DNA of 64,000 nt from Clostridiales bacterium (lineage in GTDB: Bacteria; Bacillota; Clostridia; Christensenellales; UBA1242). The position numbers and the translations under genes were made by a program. The first letter of the stretch is position 1; every line of letters starts with the position of its first letter. The notes beneath the pieces were generated by a model. It was not told where the DNA came from, made no database searches, and was given only the letters and a program-made list of their open reading frames with translations. Location of the stretch: NCBI GenBank assembly GCA_015055815.1, contig SVHM01000001.1, positions 105,774 through 169,773 of the forward strand. The letters run 5' to 3'. This document shows positions 53,343-60,335 of this stretch, one piece after another.

Positions 53343-53423
53343 TGGTGACCAGACTTGAACTGGTACGGTTGTTACACCGCAGGATTTTAAGTCCTGTGCG
53401 TCTGCCGATTCCGCCACACCAGC
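53337..53423 (-). tRNA. tRNA-Leu (anticodon UAA)
   Basis: An 87-nt class II tRNA with acceptor GCTGGTG/CACCAGC, anticodon stem CAGGA/TCCTG around CTTAAAA, a long variable arm and T-arm ACCAG-TTCAAGT-CTGGT. CCA is encoded. It reads UUA, a frequent codon in this AT-rich genome. Confidence 0.97.
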
Positions 53424-53426
53424 AAA

Positions 53427-53501
53427 TGGAGGCACCTCTCAGATTCGAACTGAGGCATGAGGGTTTTGCAGACCCGGGCCTTACCACTTGGCTAAGGTGC
53501 C
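53427..53501 (-). tRNA. tRNA-Cys (anticodon GCA)
   Basis: A 75-nt tRNA with acceptor GGCACCT/AGGTGCC, anticodon loop CTGCAAA, T-loop TTCGAAT, discriminator U and encoded CCA. It lies 3 nt upstream of tRNA-Leu in one transcript. Confidence 0.97.
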
Positions 53502-53518
53502 ATGATTTGAACAAAGTA

Positions 53519-53547
53519 ATTATAACACATTAAATTTCTTATGTAAA
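53519..53547 (-). promoter_or_regulatory. Promoter of the tRNA-Cys/tRNA-Leu operon
   Basis: TTTACA and perfect TATAAT, 17-nt spacer, minus strand, about 18 nt before the tRNA-Cys 5' end. The stretch 53548-53640 beyond it shows no further feature. Confidence 0.75.
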
Positions 53548-53630
53548 GTATTTAAATTAAAATTTATCAATATTTTATTTATAATATGAAATAATAAAAA
53601 CAAAGGTTACAAATAAAAATGTTAAAAAAA

Positions 53631-53681
53631 TCTAAATCACGTCAATAAGCGAAAAAAAGAAACCCATTAGGTTTCTATTTA
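53631..53681. repeat. Outermost partial copy of the tRNA-Gly terminator segment
   Basis: AAATCACGTCAATAAGCG followed by the AGAAACC/GGTTTCT hairpin repeats the junction found after each Gly unit, with two changes in the T-arm-like part. It corresponds to R1 of the Leu locus and marks the far edge of the array. Confidence 0.75.
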
Positions 53682-53862
53682 TGGAGCGGAAGATCGAGTT
53701 CGGTGCAGTCACGCTAGTGACAAATTAGCGATAGACTAAAGTCTGAGCGTCACTAAGCGACATTCGGAGCGAGTTCCTTTGCGTGTAAGCAAAGCATGTT
53801 CGCTAGAACATGTGAATCTCGTCTATAAGCGAAAAAAAAGAAACCCGTTAGGTTTCTATTTA
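53682..53862. repeat. Structured tRNA-associated unit, Gly copy 1
   Basis: On the plus strand: TGGAGCGGAAGATCGAG (degenerate tRNA-Gly 3' end), GGTGCA, H1 GTCACgctaGTGAC, AAATTAGCGA, H2 AGACTaaAGTCT, GAGCGTCAC, GCGAGTTC (T-arm 5' half), H4 CTTTGCgtgtaaGCAAAG, H5 CATGTTCgctaGAACATG, TGAATCTCGTC (T-arm 3' half), TATAAGCG and a copy of the tRNA-Gly terminator. It lies in the space downstream of tRNA-Gly, opposite in sense to the tRNA. Confidence 0.87.
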
Positions 53863-54044
53863 TGGAGCGGAAGATCGAGTTCGGTGCAGTCACGTTAGTG
53901 ACAAATTAGCGATAGACTATATAGTCTGAGCGTCACTAAGCGACATTCGGAGCGAGTTCCTTTGCGTGTAAGCAAAGCATGTTCGCTAGAACATGTGAAT
54001 CTCGTCAATAAGCGAAAAAAAGAAACCCGTTAGGTTTCTATTTA
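53863..54044. repeat. Structured tRNA-associated unit, Gly copy 2
   Basis: A tandem copy of the preceding unit, directly adjoining tRNA-Gly. Differences are almost all in loops: H1 loop GTTA instead of GCTA, H2 loop ATAT instead of AA, one A fewer in the A-run and AATAAGCG instead of TATAAGCG. All stems are conserved. Confidence 0.87.
54014..54039 (-). terminator. Terminator of tRNA-Gly (repeated at 53832-53859 and 53651-53677)
   Basis: AGAAACC/GGTTTCT with a 5-nt loop and seven T residues on the minus strand. Copies punctuate each unit, so transcription from the tRNA promoter should rarely reach the unit cores. Confidence 0.85.
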
Positions 54045-54119
54045 TGGAGCGGAAGACGAGATTCGAACTCGCGACATTCGCCTTGGCAAGGCGACGCTCT
54101 ACCACTGAGCCACTCCCGC
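54045..54119 (-). tRNA. tRNA-Gly (anticodon GCC)
   Basis: A 75-nt tRNA with acceptor GCGGGAG/CTTCCGC (G-U tolerant), anticodon loop TTGCCAA, T-arm GCGAG-TTCGAAT-CTCGT and encoded CCA. Repeats derived from its two ends surround it on both sides. Confidence 0.96.
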
Positions 54120-54120
54120 A

Positions 54121-54252
54121 TATTTAATTATTTGCGTTCGCCTTGGCAAGTCTCGCTCAACCACGCTTACTGCCGCCACTCCCGCATATTTAATTATTTG
54201 CGTTCGCCTTGGCAAGTCTCGCTCAACCACGCTTACTGCCGCCACTCCCGCA
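54121..54252. repeat. Two perfect 66-bp tRNA-Gly-5'-half-like tandem repeats
   Basis: On the minus strand each repeat begins GCGGGAGTGGC, identical to the tRNA-Gly 5' end, and contains ACTTGCCAAGGCGAA, close to its anticodon arm, then GCAAATAATTAAATAT. The D-arm region is replaced by GGCAGTAAGCGTGGTTGAGCG. The two copies are identical and run straight into the real tRNA, so they should be part of its precursor transcript. Confidence 0.88.
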
Positions 54253-54260
54253 AGTTTATT

Positions 54261-54266
54261 ATATGT
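54261..54266 (-). promoter_or_regulatory. Possible -10 box for tRNA-Gly
   Basis: TATAAT on the minus strand with +1 predicted at the first base of the first 66-bp repeat. A convincing -35 at normal distance is missing, so tRNA-Gly may instead be read from the tRNA-Val promoter. Confidence 0.35.
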
Positions 54267-54328
54267 GTCAATGATACATTCAATAACAAATTAATATTAC
54301 CATCACCACTAATACTAAATTAATAAAA

Positions 54329-54404
54329 TGGTGGGAGTTATAGGGCTCGAACCTATGACCTCCTGCTTGTAAGGCAGATGCTCTCCCAGCTGAGCTAAAC
54401 TCCC
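54329..54404 (-). tRNA. tRNA-Val (anticodon UAC)
   Basis: A 76-nt tRNA with acceptor GGGAGTT/AACTCCC, anticodon loop CTTACAA, T-loop TTCGAGC and encoded CCA. Confidence 0.97.
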
Positions 54405-54436
54405 ACATTTCAGTACTTCTCATTTAGTACTTTATT

Positions 54437-54465
54437 AATATACCAAATATTTTAAAAAATTGCAA
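54437..54465 (-). promoter_or_regulatory. Promoter of tRNA-Val
   Basis: TTGCAA and TATATT with a 17-nt spacer on the minus strand. Confidence 0.65.
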
Positions 54466-54500
54466 CACTTTTTAATAAGTTTTTTAATTTTTTTTTAAAA

Positions 54501-54596
54501 AAGAAAAATACTTTATTATATATCCAAATACAACACCCTATTCGTTTTTATAATTTAAACTATAAACAAACCAATTTAGAAATATAATAAAGTATT
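54501..54596 (-). other. Long-loop 15-bp inverted repeat after the small basic ORF
   Basis: AATACTTTATTATAT (54507-54521) and ATATAATAAAGTATT (54582-54596) pair perfectly across 60 nt, and the minus-strand 3' side is followed by TTTCTTTTTT. It may be the terminator of the small ORF or a structured RNA. Confidence 0.5.
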
Positions 54597-54620
54597 ATGT
54601 TTTGTGAAACTTAGGCTATA

Positions 54621-54770
54621 TTAGTTGCAGTTTCTAACTCTAGAAGTCTTTTTAGCTGTTGTTTTTCTAGAAGTTTTTGCATTATCTGTACTTGCTTCAG
54701 CTTTACTAGTAGTTCTATTTGAAGTTCTAGTATTACTTCTTTTTGTAGTACAATCACATTTTCTTGCCAT
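54621..54770 (-). CDS. Small basic Ser/Thr/Arg/Lys-rich protein, 49 residues
   Basis: The ORF starts MARKCDCTTKRSNTRTSNR and ends VRNCN, with three cysteines near the ends and a strongly basic, low-complexity middle. It was too short for the track. AGGAGGTGAAAAT directly before the ATG is one of the best ribosome-binding sites in the window. I recognise no family; nucleic-acid binding is possible from composition only. Confidence 0.65.
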   Translation of the reverse strand: MARKCDCTTKRSNTRTSNRTTSKAEASTDNAKTSRKTTAKKTSRVRNCN

Positions 54771-54867
54771 ATTTTCACCTCCTATATTCACAAAGTAAGA
54801 TATACTTTGTACTTATATTTTGGCAAGAACACGACAAAATATTACATTTTTCAACATCCAAATATTG

Positions 54868-54897
54868 TAAAAAAGGCTAACTAAAACAGTTAGCCTT
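54868..54897 (-). terminator. Terminator after yloV/fakA
   Basis: A 10-bp perfect stem AAGGCTAACT/AGTTAGCCTT with a 5-nt loop, then a T-run on the minus strand. Confidence 0.9.
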
Positions 54898-54901
54898 ATC
54901 T

Positions 54902-56548
54902 TTATTCAATTGAAATAATATAATAATATACTGGTTGTTCACCACTAATCATATTAATATCACAATCTGGATATCTTTGTTCTAGTTCTTCAGCAAGAGC
55001 ATTAGCATCTTCTTCAGCAACATCTTTACCATAGAATAGTGTCATATTAACGCTATCAGATGTAATTAACTTATCTATAAGTTGAATAGTTGTATCTTTA
55101 ACAAGGTTGCCTTTTGCAATTATACCTTTTTCATCAAGGCCTATAATATCGCCTGTTTCAAGGTCAAAACCATTAACATGAGTAGTTCTAACGGCATATG
55201 TAACAGAGCCACTTCTTACAGATTCTTTAGCATTGTTCATAGCTTCCAAATTTTCTTCAACTGTACTATCTGGATTAAATGCAAGTACTGAAGCAACACC
55301 TTCAGGAATAGATTTAGTAGGAATTACATGTAAAATCTTCTTTGTTAGTGTTTTAGCTTGGTCTGCTGCAAGAATAATATTTTTATTATTAGGAAGTACA
55401 AAAACATTTTTTGCTGGTATTCTATCAACTGCTTTAGCAATATCTTCTGCAGATGGGTTCATAGTTTGTCCACCTTCAATCATATCATCTACAAGCAAAT
55501 CACTAAATACATTTGCAATACCTTGTCCAGGTGCAACTGCAACAATACCAATTTCTTTTAGATTTTGTTGACGTTGTGTTTGAGCACGTTTAAGTTCTCT
55601 ATTTTGCTCAACCATATTTTCAATCTTAATATTAATTATTTCACCAAGTTCCAAAGCACTACCAAGTGCTAGGTTAGGTTGATTTGTATGAACATGGACT
55701 TTAACAAGTTCAAGATCGCCGAAACATACTACACTATCACCAATATTAGAAAGATTTTCTCTAAATTTCTCAATATCACTTTCAGTAGTTTTCTTCTTCA
55801 TATGAGTTATCATAAACTCTGTACAATAAGCAAATTCAATATCAGCAAGGTTATCAAGATTAACATAGAAATCATTATTATTCATTGCTTGAGTATTAAT
55901 AAGTTGTTCGATGTTAATATCAAAGTCTTCTTCACCAAGAATAACTTTTTCCATTCCCTTAAGAATAATAATAAGTCCTCTACCACCAGCATCTACAACA
56001 CCAGCTTTTTTAAGAACAGGCAACATTTCAGGTGTTTGTTGTAAGATTGCTTCACCATCATTTAGAATTGCTTCAAAGAATGGTTCAAAGTTATTATGTT
56101 TCTTACAATTTCTTTGAGCACTTTCAGCTATAACTCTAATAACAGTAAGTATAGTTCCTTCCTTTGGAGAAGCAACTGCCTTATAAGCAATAGTTGAGCC
56201 TTCAGTAAGAGCTTTTGCAAACATTTTTGTTGTTAATTCTTTTTCACAAGTACCAACGACATTACAAATACCTTTTAAGATTTGTGAAAGAATAACACCA
56301 GAGTTACCCCTTGCACCCCTTAAAGCACCAGTAACAACAGCTCTAGTAATACTAGCAAAATCATTCTCAAGACAATTGTTTAATTCTTTTACAACATTAT
56401 TATAAGTCAAACTCATATTTGTACCAGTATCACCATCAGGAACTGGGAATACATTAAGTGAGTCAACAAAATTCTTATTATCATCTAAAATCTTAGCACT
56501 AGCGATAATCATCTTTCTGAAAATCGTGCTATTAATCGTTTTTTGCAT
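54902..56548 (-). CDS. fakA: DAK2-domain protein YloV, fatty acid kinase FakA-like
   Basis: The protein of 548 residues has an N-terminal DhaL/DAK2 nucleotide-binding domain with PVPDGDTGTNMSLTY at about 35-49 and GARGNSGVILSQ near 93, a middle domain and a C-terminal DegV-like domain (IAVAPGQGIANVF, GGQTMNPS). FakA phosphorylates fatty acids presented by FakB/DegV proteins for phospholipid synthesis. It follows yloU, as in Bacillus. The only degV in this window is a deleted remnant. Confidence 0.92.
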   Translation of the reverse strand: MQKTINSTIFRKMIIASAKILDDNKNFVDSLNVFPVPDGDTGTNMSLTYNNVVKELNNCLENDFASITRAVVTGALRGARGNSGVILSQILKGICNVVGTCEKELTTKMFAKALTEGSTIAYKAVASPKEGTILTVIRVIAESAQRNCKKHNNFEPFFEAILNDGEAILQQTPEMLPVLKKAGVVDAGGRGLIIILKGMEKVILGEEDFDINIEQLINTQAMNNNDFYVNLDNLADIEFAYCTEFMITHMKKKTTESDIEKFRENLSNIGDSVVCFGDLELVKVHVHTNQPNLALGSALELGEIINIKIENMVEQNRELKRAQTQRQQNLKEIGIVAVAPGQGIANVFSDLLVDDMIEGGQTMNPSAEDIAKAVDRIPAKNVFVLPNNKNIILAADQAKTLTKKILHVIPTKSIPEGVASVLAFNPDSTVEENLEAMNNAKESVRSGSVTYAVRTTHVNGFDLETGDIIGLDEKGIIAKGNLVKDTTIQLIDKLITSDSVNMTLFYGKDVAEEDANALAEELEQRYPDCDINMISGEQPVYYYIISIE

Positions 56549-56569
56549 ATCTATATCCTTTAAAAAGAG

Positions 56570-56902
56570 CTATACTCTAACTCCTACAACATTTATATTA
56601 ACACTATCAACAATCATTCCGGTAAACTGTTCAACACCATATTTAACGGCACTTTTTAAATTATCTGTAACCGTTCCAATTGAAACACCGTATTTCAAGA
56701 TTGCATACAAGTCAATATAAATTCTATTGCCGACTGTAATAATCTTAATTCCCCTAGTTAATATGTTTTTTGACTTGACAGAGCCTTGACCGACCAAGTC
56801 AACAACACCATAACATTCCCTAGCAATGTGACCAGTGGCACATGCTATCGCTTCATCATTTATTGTAATTGTACCATAAGCATTGCTAGTATTTACAGCC
56901 AT
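56570..56902 (-). CDS. yloU: Asp23/Gls24 family protein YloU
   Basis: A short Asp23-type protein with TITINDEAIACATGHIAREC, GIKIITVGNRIYIDLYAI and FTGMIVDSVNINVVGV. I use the ATG at 56902, 8 nt from AAGGAG; the track ATG at 56908 would be only 2 nt from it. It is cotranscribed with fakA/yloV and divergent from rpmB. Confidence 0.88.
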   Translation of the reverse strand: MAVNTSNAYGTITINDEAIACATGHIARECYGVVDLVGQGSVKSKNILTRGIKIITVGNRIYIDLYAILKYGVSIGTVTDNLKSAVKYGVEQFTGMIVDSVNINVVGVRV

Positions 56903-56959
56903 GAGCATATCTCCTTGAATTTATTATTTTATATTAGGACACCAAATGCCCCACGTACG

Positions 56960-56988
56960 ATTATATCAAAGTTATATATAAATTGCAA
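56960..56988 (-). promoter_or_regulatory. Promoter of yloU-yloV
   Basis: TTGCAA, 17 nt, perfect TATAAT on the minus strand. Confidence 0.7.
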
Positions 56989-57060
56989 GATTTTAAATAC
57001 AATTTATATATATATTATTAATATACTCCTACATATAAATGTTACAATAAAATTAAATAT

Positions 57061-57125
57061 TTGGCAAGGAATTTTTAAAAAATAATTAATATTACTTTAT
57101 AAAAGTTTAAAAAAAGTCTTGCCAA
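57061..57125. other. Separated inverted repeat in the yloU-rpmB divergent region
   Basis: TTGGCAAG at 57061-57068 and CTTGCCAA at 57118-57125 are exact complements with partially complementary T/A-rich flanks. The right arm covers the rpmB -35 box, so it may be an operator or an mRNA structure. Confidence 0.35.
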
Positions 57126-57147
57126 CAACAAATTAATTTGATATACT
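57119..57147 (+). promoter_or_regulatory. Promoter of rpmB
   Basis: TTGCCA and TATACT with a 17-nt spacer ending in TTGA (extended -10), plus strand. Confidence 0.7.
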
Positions 57148-57241
57148 CTATGTGTTTAAAAATAATCGATATAAAGAATTATTGATAAATACTATAGTAT
57201 ATTACAATTTTAAATGAAAAAACCTTGGGGGTGAATTTACA

Positions 57242-57430
57242 ATGGCAAAAGAATGTTTTATATGTAGTAAGAAAAAAGTGGCTGGAAACCAAGTAAGTCA
57301 CTCTCACATCGCTACAAGAAGAACTTGGGGTGCTAATCTTCAAAAGAAATCTATTGAAGTTGATGGCAAAATTCAAAATGAATACATCTGCACTAAATGT
57401 TTAAAAACTCTTAAAAATAGCGAAAAATAA
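57242..57430 (+). CDS. rpmB: 50S ribosomal protein L28, zinc-ribbon form
   Basis: The 62-residue protein begins MAKECFICSKKKVAGNQVSH and has a second CTKCLK near the end, so it carries the C+ zinc-binding motif pair. SHIATRRTWGANLQ is the rRNA-contact region. GGGGGTG precedes the ATG. It is transcribed divergently from yloUV. Confidence 0.96.
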   Translation: MAKECFICSKKKVAGNQVSHSHIATRRTWGANLQKKSIEVDGKIQNEYICTKCLKTLKNSEK

Positions 57431-57442
57431 TTTGAGTACATA

Positions 57443-57482
57443 AAAAAGATATCTAACTATATTAGTTAGATATCTTTTTTTA
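57443..57482 (+). terminator. Terminator after rpmB
   Basis: AAGATATCTAACT pairs with AGTTAGATATCTT and is followed by a T-run on the plus strand. Confidence 0.9.
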
Positions 57483-57514
57483 TTAGATTGACATAATTCA
57501 ATATAGAAATAATT

Positions 57515-57557
57515 AAACAAAAAAAATCTTAAAAAGGCTTACTTTCTAAGATTTTTA
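57515..57557 (-). terminator. Terminator overlapping the LRR gene stop codon
   Basis: AAAATCTTA/TAAGATTTT with an inner AAAG/CCTTT pairing, followed by eight T residues on the minus strand. Confidence 0.7.
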
Positions 57558-59885
57558 AAATACACTCGTTTCACATTGTAAATAATGTGCGTACGATGAG
57601 TTATATACCATTGTAGCATCACTAGTTATATTTGAATACCAATTAGTAAGTTTATCTGAAGCATTAGTATAAATTTTAAGGTCGGCATGACAAGATGAAA
57701 AACAAGAAGCACCTATGATAGTTGTGGTATTGTATAAGTAAACTGACGTTAAATTTGGACAACTACTAAAAGCCGATGTCCCTATCTCAGTTATATTACT
57801 TGGAATATGCATAGTTATTATAGTGTTCAATTCTATAAATGCAGAAGTACCAATTTTTGTAACAATAGCACTATCAGTAGGAATAATACTTGCCCTACAT
57901 CCCGAAATAACAGATTTGTCACTTATTTTGATGATACATTCTCCCATCGACATATAAACAGTGTTGCCAGTTTCTACTGTCATCTTGGACAAAGACCGAT
58001 TAGACTTAAATGCCATATCCCCAATAGATGTTACCGATTTTGAAATTTCTACAGATAATAAATTATCGCACATGGCAACAGCCATACGTCCAATTGTCTT
58101 AGTTCCATCAGGGAAATATATGTTTCTCAAACTATCGCAATTCCAAAAAGCATTTTCGCCAATCGTTTCTATATTACTAGGTATAATAATATCTTGCAAT
58201 GTTGTAAAATCATAGAAAGCATTATTTGAAATAGATTTTACAGTTGATGTTGGAATAGTTGGAACAATACTTCCAGTTACAACTTCAGTACCTTTTAAAA
58301 TACAATTACCTACAGTGGTATAAGTAGTACAACCTTCTCTAATATTTACTCCATACAAAACATCACAATTACCAAAAATTGTTGAGCCAATAGAAGTTAA
58401 TGTTTTTGGAAGTAATATACTTGGCATAGAAGAACATCCATTAAATGAACTATCAGAAATTGTAGTTAAATTACTATCACCAGTAAATAAAAACATATTT
58501 ATTTGAGAACAATTTTTAAATCCATTTGCACCAATCGTTGTTATACTAGACGGAATATACACCTTTTGAATATTACTAAGAGTAGCAAAACCATTAGAAG
58601 CTATTGAAGTTGCAGACTTTGGTATAACTACTTTTCCCGATGCTCCCGACTTACCCGAAGCTGAATTAGAACTAACCGCCACATTAGATGTAGCCAAATG
58701 AGTATATAGTGTCATACCCTTTCTAACAATTGTATTATTTGGAACAAAATTATTCAAATGACTATCTGAATACCACCCCATTGAGTTACTATCTGAAATA
58801 ACGGCATTTGAAGTAGAATAAATTGAGCATTGTGAAAAGTTTGCCCCCTTTTTTGTACTCAAATCACTCCAAATTTGGTCTTTCAAGGTAGTTAACACTT
58901 GTGTAATTGTTCGTTCAGGTTGTCCATGACTAAAGTCAACAAAGTAACTATATTTTTCATTATCTATAACCAAATTGAAATTGGTATTATCAAGTGCGCC
59001 TATTTCTTCTTCATCATCAAAAATATATTTAGAAAACTCAATTGTGTTGTTTATTTCTGAGCCATCAATAAAATATTCTTCACCAGTAGCCTTGTCCGGA
59101 ACGAAGTTTTGTATAGCTTCAAAGGTTATTTCAAATGAAATTCTATGACCTGAATATTGGCTAGTTACAAAAGATGGGAATACAAGCCCTTCTCTTAAAA
59201 ATTCAATTACAACATAATCTTTAGCAGAAAATTTAGCGTCATCAAACTGTATTTCATAAAGTTGAGTTTGTTTAGGGTCAGTAGCTATAGCATTGGTATA
59301 TTTGTAATAATAGTATCCATCAGTAAACAAATACCAATGGTCACCACCTTCACTACTTTCATGAATAATCGAGTTAAATTGGTCATTGAAAAAATTAACT
59401 AAATTAAAAATGTCATCTTCTGGCAAAACATCAATATATTCATATTCACCAGTTCCAATCCCATTATTTAATATCTCAACTTTTTTAGAAAGTTTTAAAT
59501 TAAACTTGGCTCTAAGAAGTGGGTTTGTTGTAGATTTTTTTACTTTACAATTTGCAATAATATCAAGTGGCATATTAGGTATTATTCTATCACCTAAAGT
59601 AATTGAAGTAATTAGATTTTGATTATGTCCAGTCACATTACCATCACCATCGTATGTATATGTATCTTCTATAGACACTTCACCCAAATCATCTCCAACT
59701 GCTTCTATTTCAACCACACCACTCATTTGTTGGTATTTTGACGCATATTCACTATCTGAAAAAAATGCAATAGTCACTCCAACAGTTAAAACAGATAGAA
59801 GAAACAAAAGAACAAGCCCAAACATACTACGTTGTGCTGAGTTCGAAAATATTTTCTTTTTCACATTATTTCTTCTCATATACAT
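57555..59885 (-). CDS. Surface protein with SipW/TasA-type signal and BspA-like leucine-rich repeats
   Basis: The product of 776 residues is secreted or surface-exposed. A long basic N-terminus leads to a hydrophobic segment and FFSDSEYASK, the SipW-dependent TasA/camelysin-like signal pattern. A beta-rich region of about 300 residues follows, then BspA-type LRR_5 repeats from about 410 to the end (IPSSITTIGANGFKNCSQ, LPKTLTSIGSTIFGNCD, IPSNIETIGENAFWNCD and others). No LPXTG or membrane anchor is seen. Similar proteins mediate adhesion or matrix formation. It interrupts the conserved spoVM-rpmB neighbourhood. Confidence 0.85.
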   Translation of the reverse strand: MYMRRNNVKKKIFSNSAQRSMFGLVLLFLLSVLTVGVTIAFFSDSEYASKYQQMSGVVEIEAVGDDLGEVSIEDTYTYDGDGNVTGHNQNLITSITLGDRIIPNMPLDIIANCKVKKSTTNPLLRAKFNLKLSKKVEILNNGIGTGEYEYIDVLPEDDIFNLVNFFNDQFNSIIHESSEGGDHWYLFTDGYYYYKYTNAIATDPKQTQLYEIQFDDAKFSAKDYVVIEFLREGLVFPSFVTSQYSGHRISFEITFEAIQNFVPDKATGEEYFIDGSEINNTIEFSKYIFDDEEEIGALDNTNFNLVIDNEKYSYFVDFSHGQPERTITQVLTTLKDQIWSDLSTKKGANFSQCSIYSTSNAVISDSNSMGWYSDSHLNNFVPNNTIVRKGMTLYTHLATSNVAVSSNSASGKSGASGKVVIPKSATSIASNGFATLSNIQKVYIPSSITTIGANGFKNCSQINMFLFTGDSNLTTISDSSFNGCSSMPSILLPKTLTSIGSTIFGNCDVLYGVNIREGCTTYTTVGNCILKGTEVVTGSIVPTIPTSTVKSISNNAFYDFTTLQDIIIPSNIETIGENAFWNCDSLRNIYFPDGTKTIGRMAVAMCDNLLSVEISKSVTSIGDMAFKSNRSLSKMTVETGNTVYMSMGECIIKISDKSVISGCRASIIPTDSAIVTKIGTSAFIELNTIITMHIPSNITEIGTSAFSSCPNLTSVYLYNTTTIIGASCFSSCHADLKIYTNASDKLTNWYSNITSDATMVYNSSYAHYLQCETSVF

Positions 59886-59907
59886 TCTACTTAGACTTAT
59901 TTTAAGT

Positions 59908-59937
59908 ATTTTATCATTAGTTTATAAATAATTCCAA
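59908..59937 (-). promoter_or_regulatory. Promoter of the LRR surface-protein gene
   Basis: TTGGAA and TAAAAT with an 18-nt spacer on the minus strand. The gene's own ribosome-binding site is weak. Confidence 0.5.
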
Positions 59938-59964
59938 ATAAAATTGGGGTGATTTAATATATAT

Positions 59965-60210
59965 TTATACAAGTATAATATTATTAGTTTCTAGAAATTC
60001 AGAAAACTTTAGATTAACCATTTCAACATTTTCAGGTCTATCATTAGAATATCCCCAAAGTAAAATATCATAATAATCTTTTGCTGAATTTAACTGAACA
60101 TCATTTGTTACAAGCAAAACATTATGCCCCTTTTCAATAAGTAAATTGGCATAACTAAAATCTTTATTAAACTCTTTATTTGAATAATTTACATAAATTA
60201 AAATTTTCAC
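59965..60210 (-). CDS. Unknown 81-residue protein coupled to spoVM
   Basis: It begins at a GTG one base after the spoVM stop (TAA-A-GTG) and has no ribosome-binding site, so it would rely on translational coupling. KILIYVNYSN and LLIEKGHNVLLVTND look like the first beta-alpha units of a Rossmann or glycosyltransferase-like domain, and the protein stops before such a domain would be complete. It may be a truncated gene or a short independent protein. It replaces nothing obvious in the Bacillus order. Confidence 0.45.
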   Translation of the reverse strand: MKILIYVNYSNKEFNKDFSYANLLIEKGHNVLLVTNDVQLNSAKDYYDILLWGYSNDRPENVEMVNLKFSEFLETNNIILV

Positions 60211-60211
60211 T

Positions 60212-60289
60212 TTAACAAATCTTTTTTCTAAATAATATTTTTAATAACGGTCTTAATATTCTTGGCGACTTAAAACAATAAATTTTCAT
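60212..60289 (-). CDS. spoVM: SpoVM-like spore coat morphogenetic micro-protein
   Basis: The 25-residue ORF MKIYCFKSPRILRPLLKILF... aligns with SpoVM (starting MKFYTIKLPKFLGG in Bacillus): MK-x-Y, K7, P9, L12 and a basic amphipathic helix with Lys near the end. SpoVM recognises the convex forespore membrane and recruits SpoIVA. GGGG precedes the ATG. Its place after rpe and before rpmB-yloUV is exactly that of Bacillus spoVM, which decides the call. It is too short for the ORF track. Confidence 0.8.
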   Translation of the reverse strand: MKIYCFKSPRILRPLLKILFRKKIC

Positions 60290-60335
60290 AATAACCCCGC
60301 AAAATTTCATTAAGGTATTATATGATTAAATAGTC

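Noticed and set aside
53232-53533. ORFs of 60-67 residues on both strands across the tRNA-Leu/tRNA-Cys genes
   Set aside because: They are translations of tRNA genes and terminators; no ribosome-binding sites and no protein-like conservation.
53641-54044. CRISPR array
   Set aside because: Units are 181 bp, identical apart from loop changes, with no repeat-spacer alternation and no cas genes.
53164-54044. Retron or group I/II intron origin of the structured units
   Set aside because: No reverse transcriptase or intron ORF is in the window and no intron core motif was recognised; paired ends alone are not enough.
54132-54323. 63-residue plus-strand ORF with an internal repeat
   Set aside because: It merely translates the two 66-bp tRNA-Gly-like repeats.
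60290-60320. Sigma-E -10 (CATATAAT) upstream of spoVM
   Set aside because: The -10 fits well but no acceptable -35 lies 14-15 nt upstream, so I do not list it as a feature.
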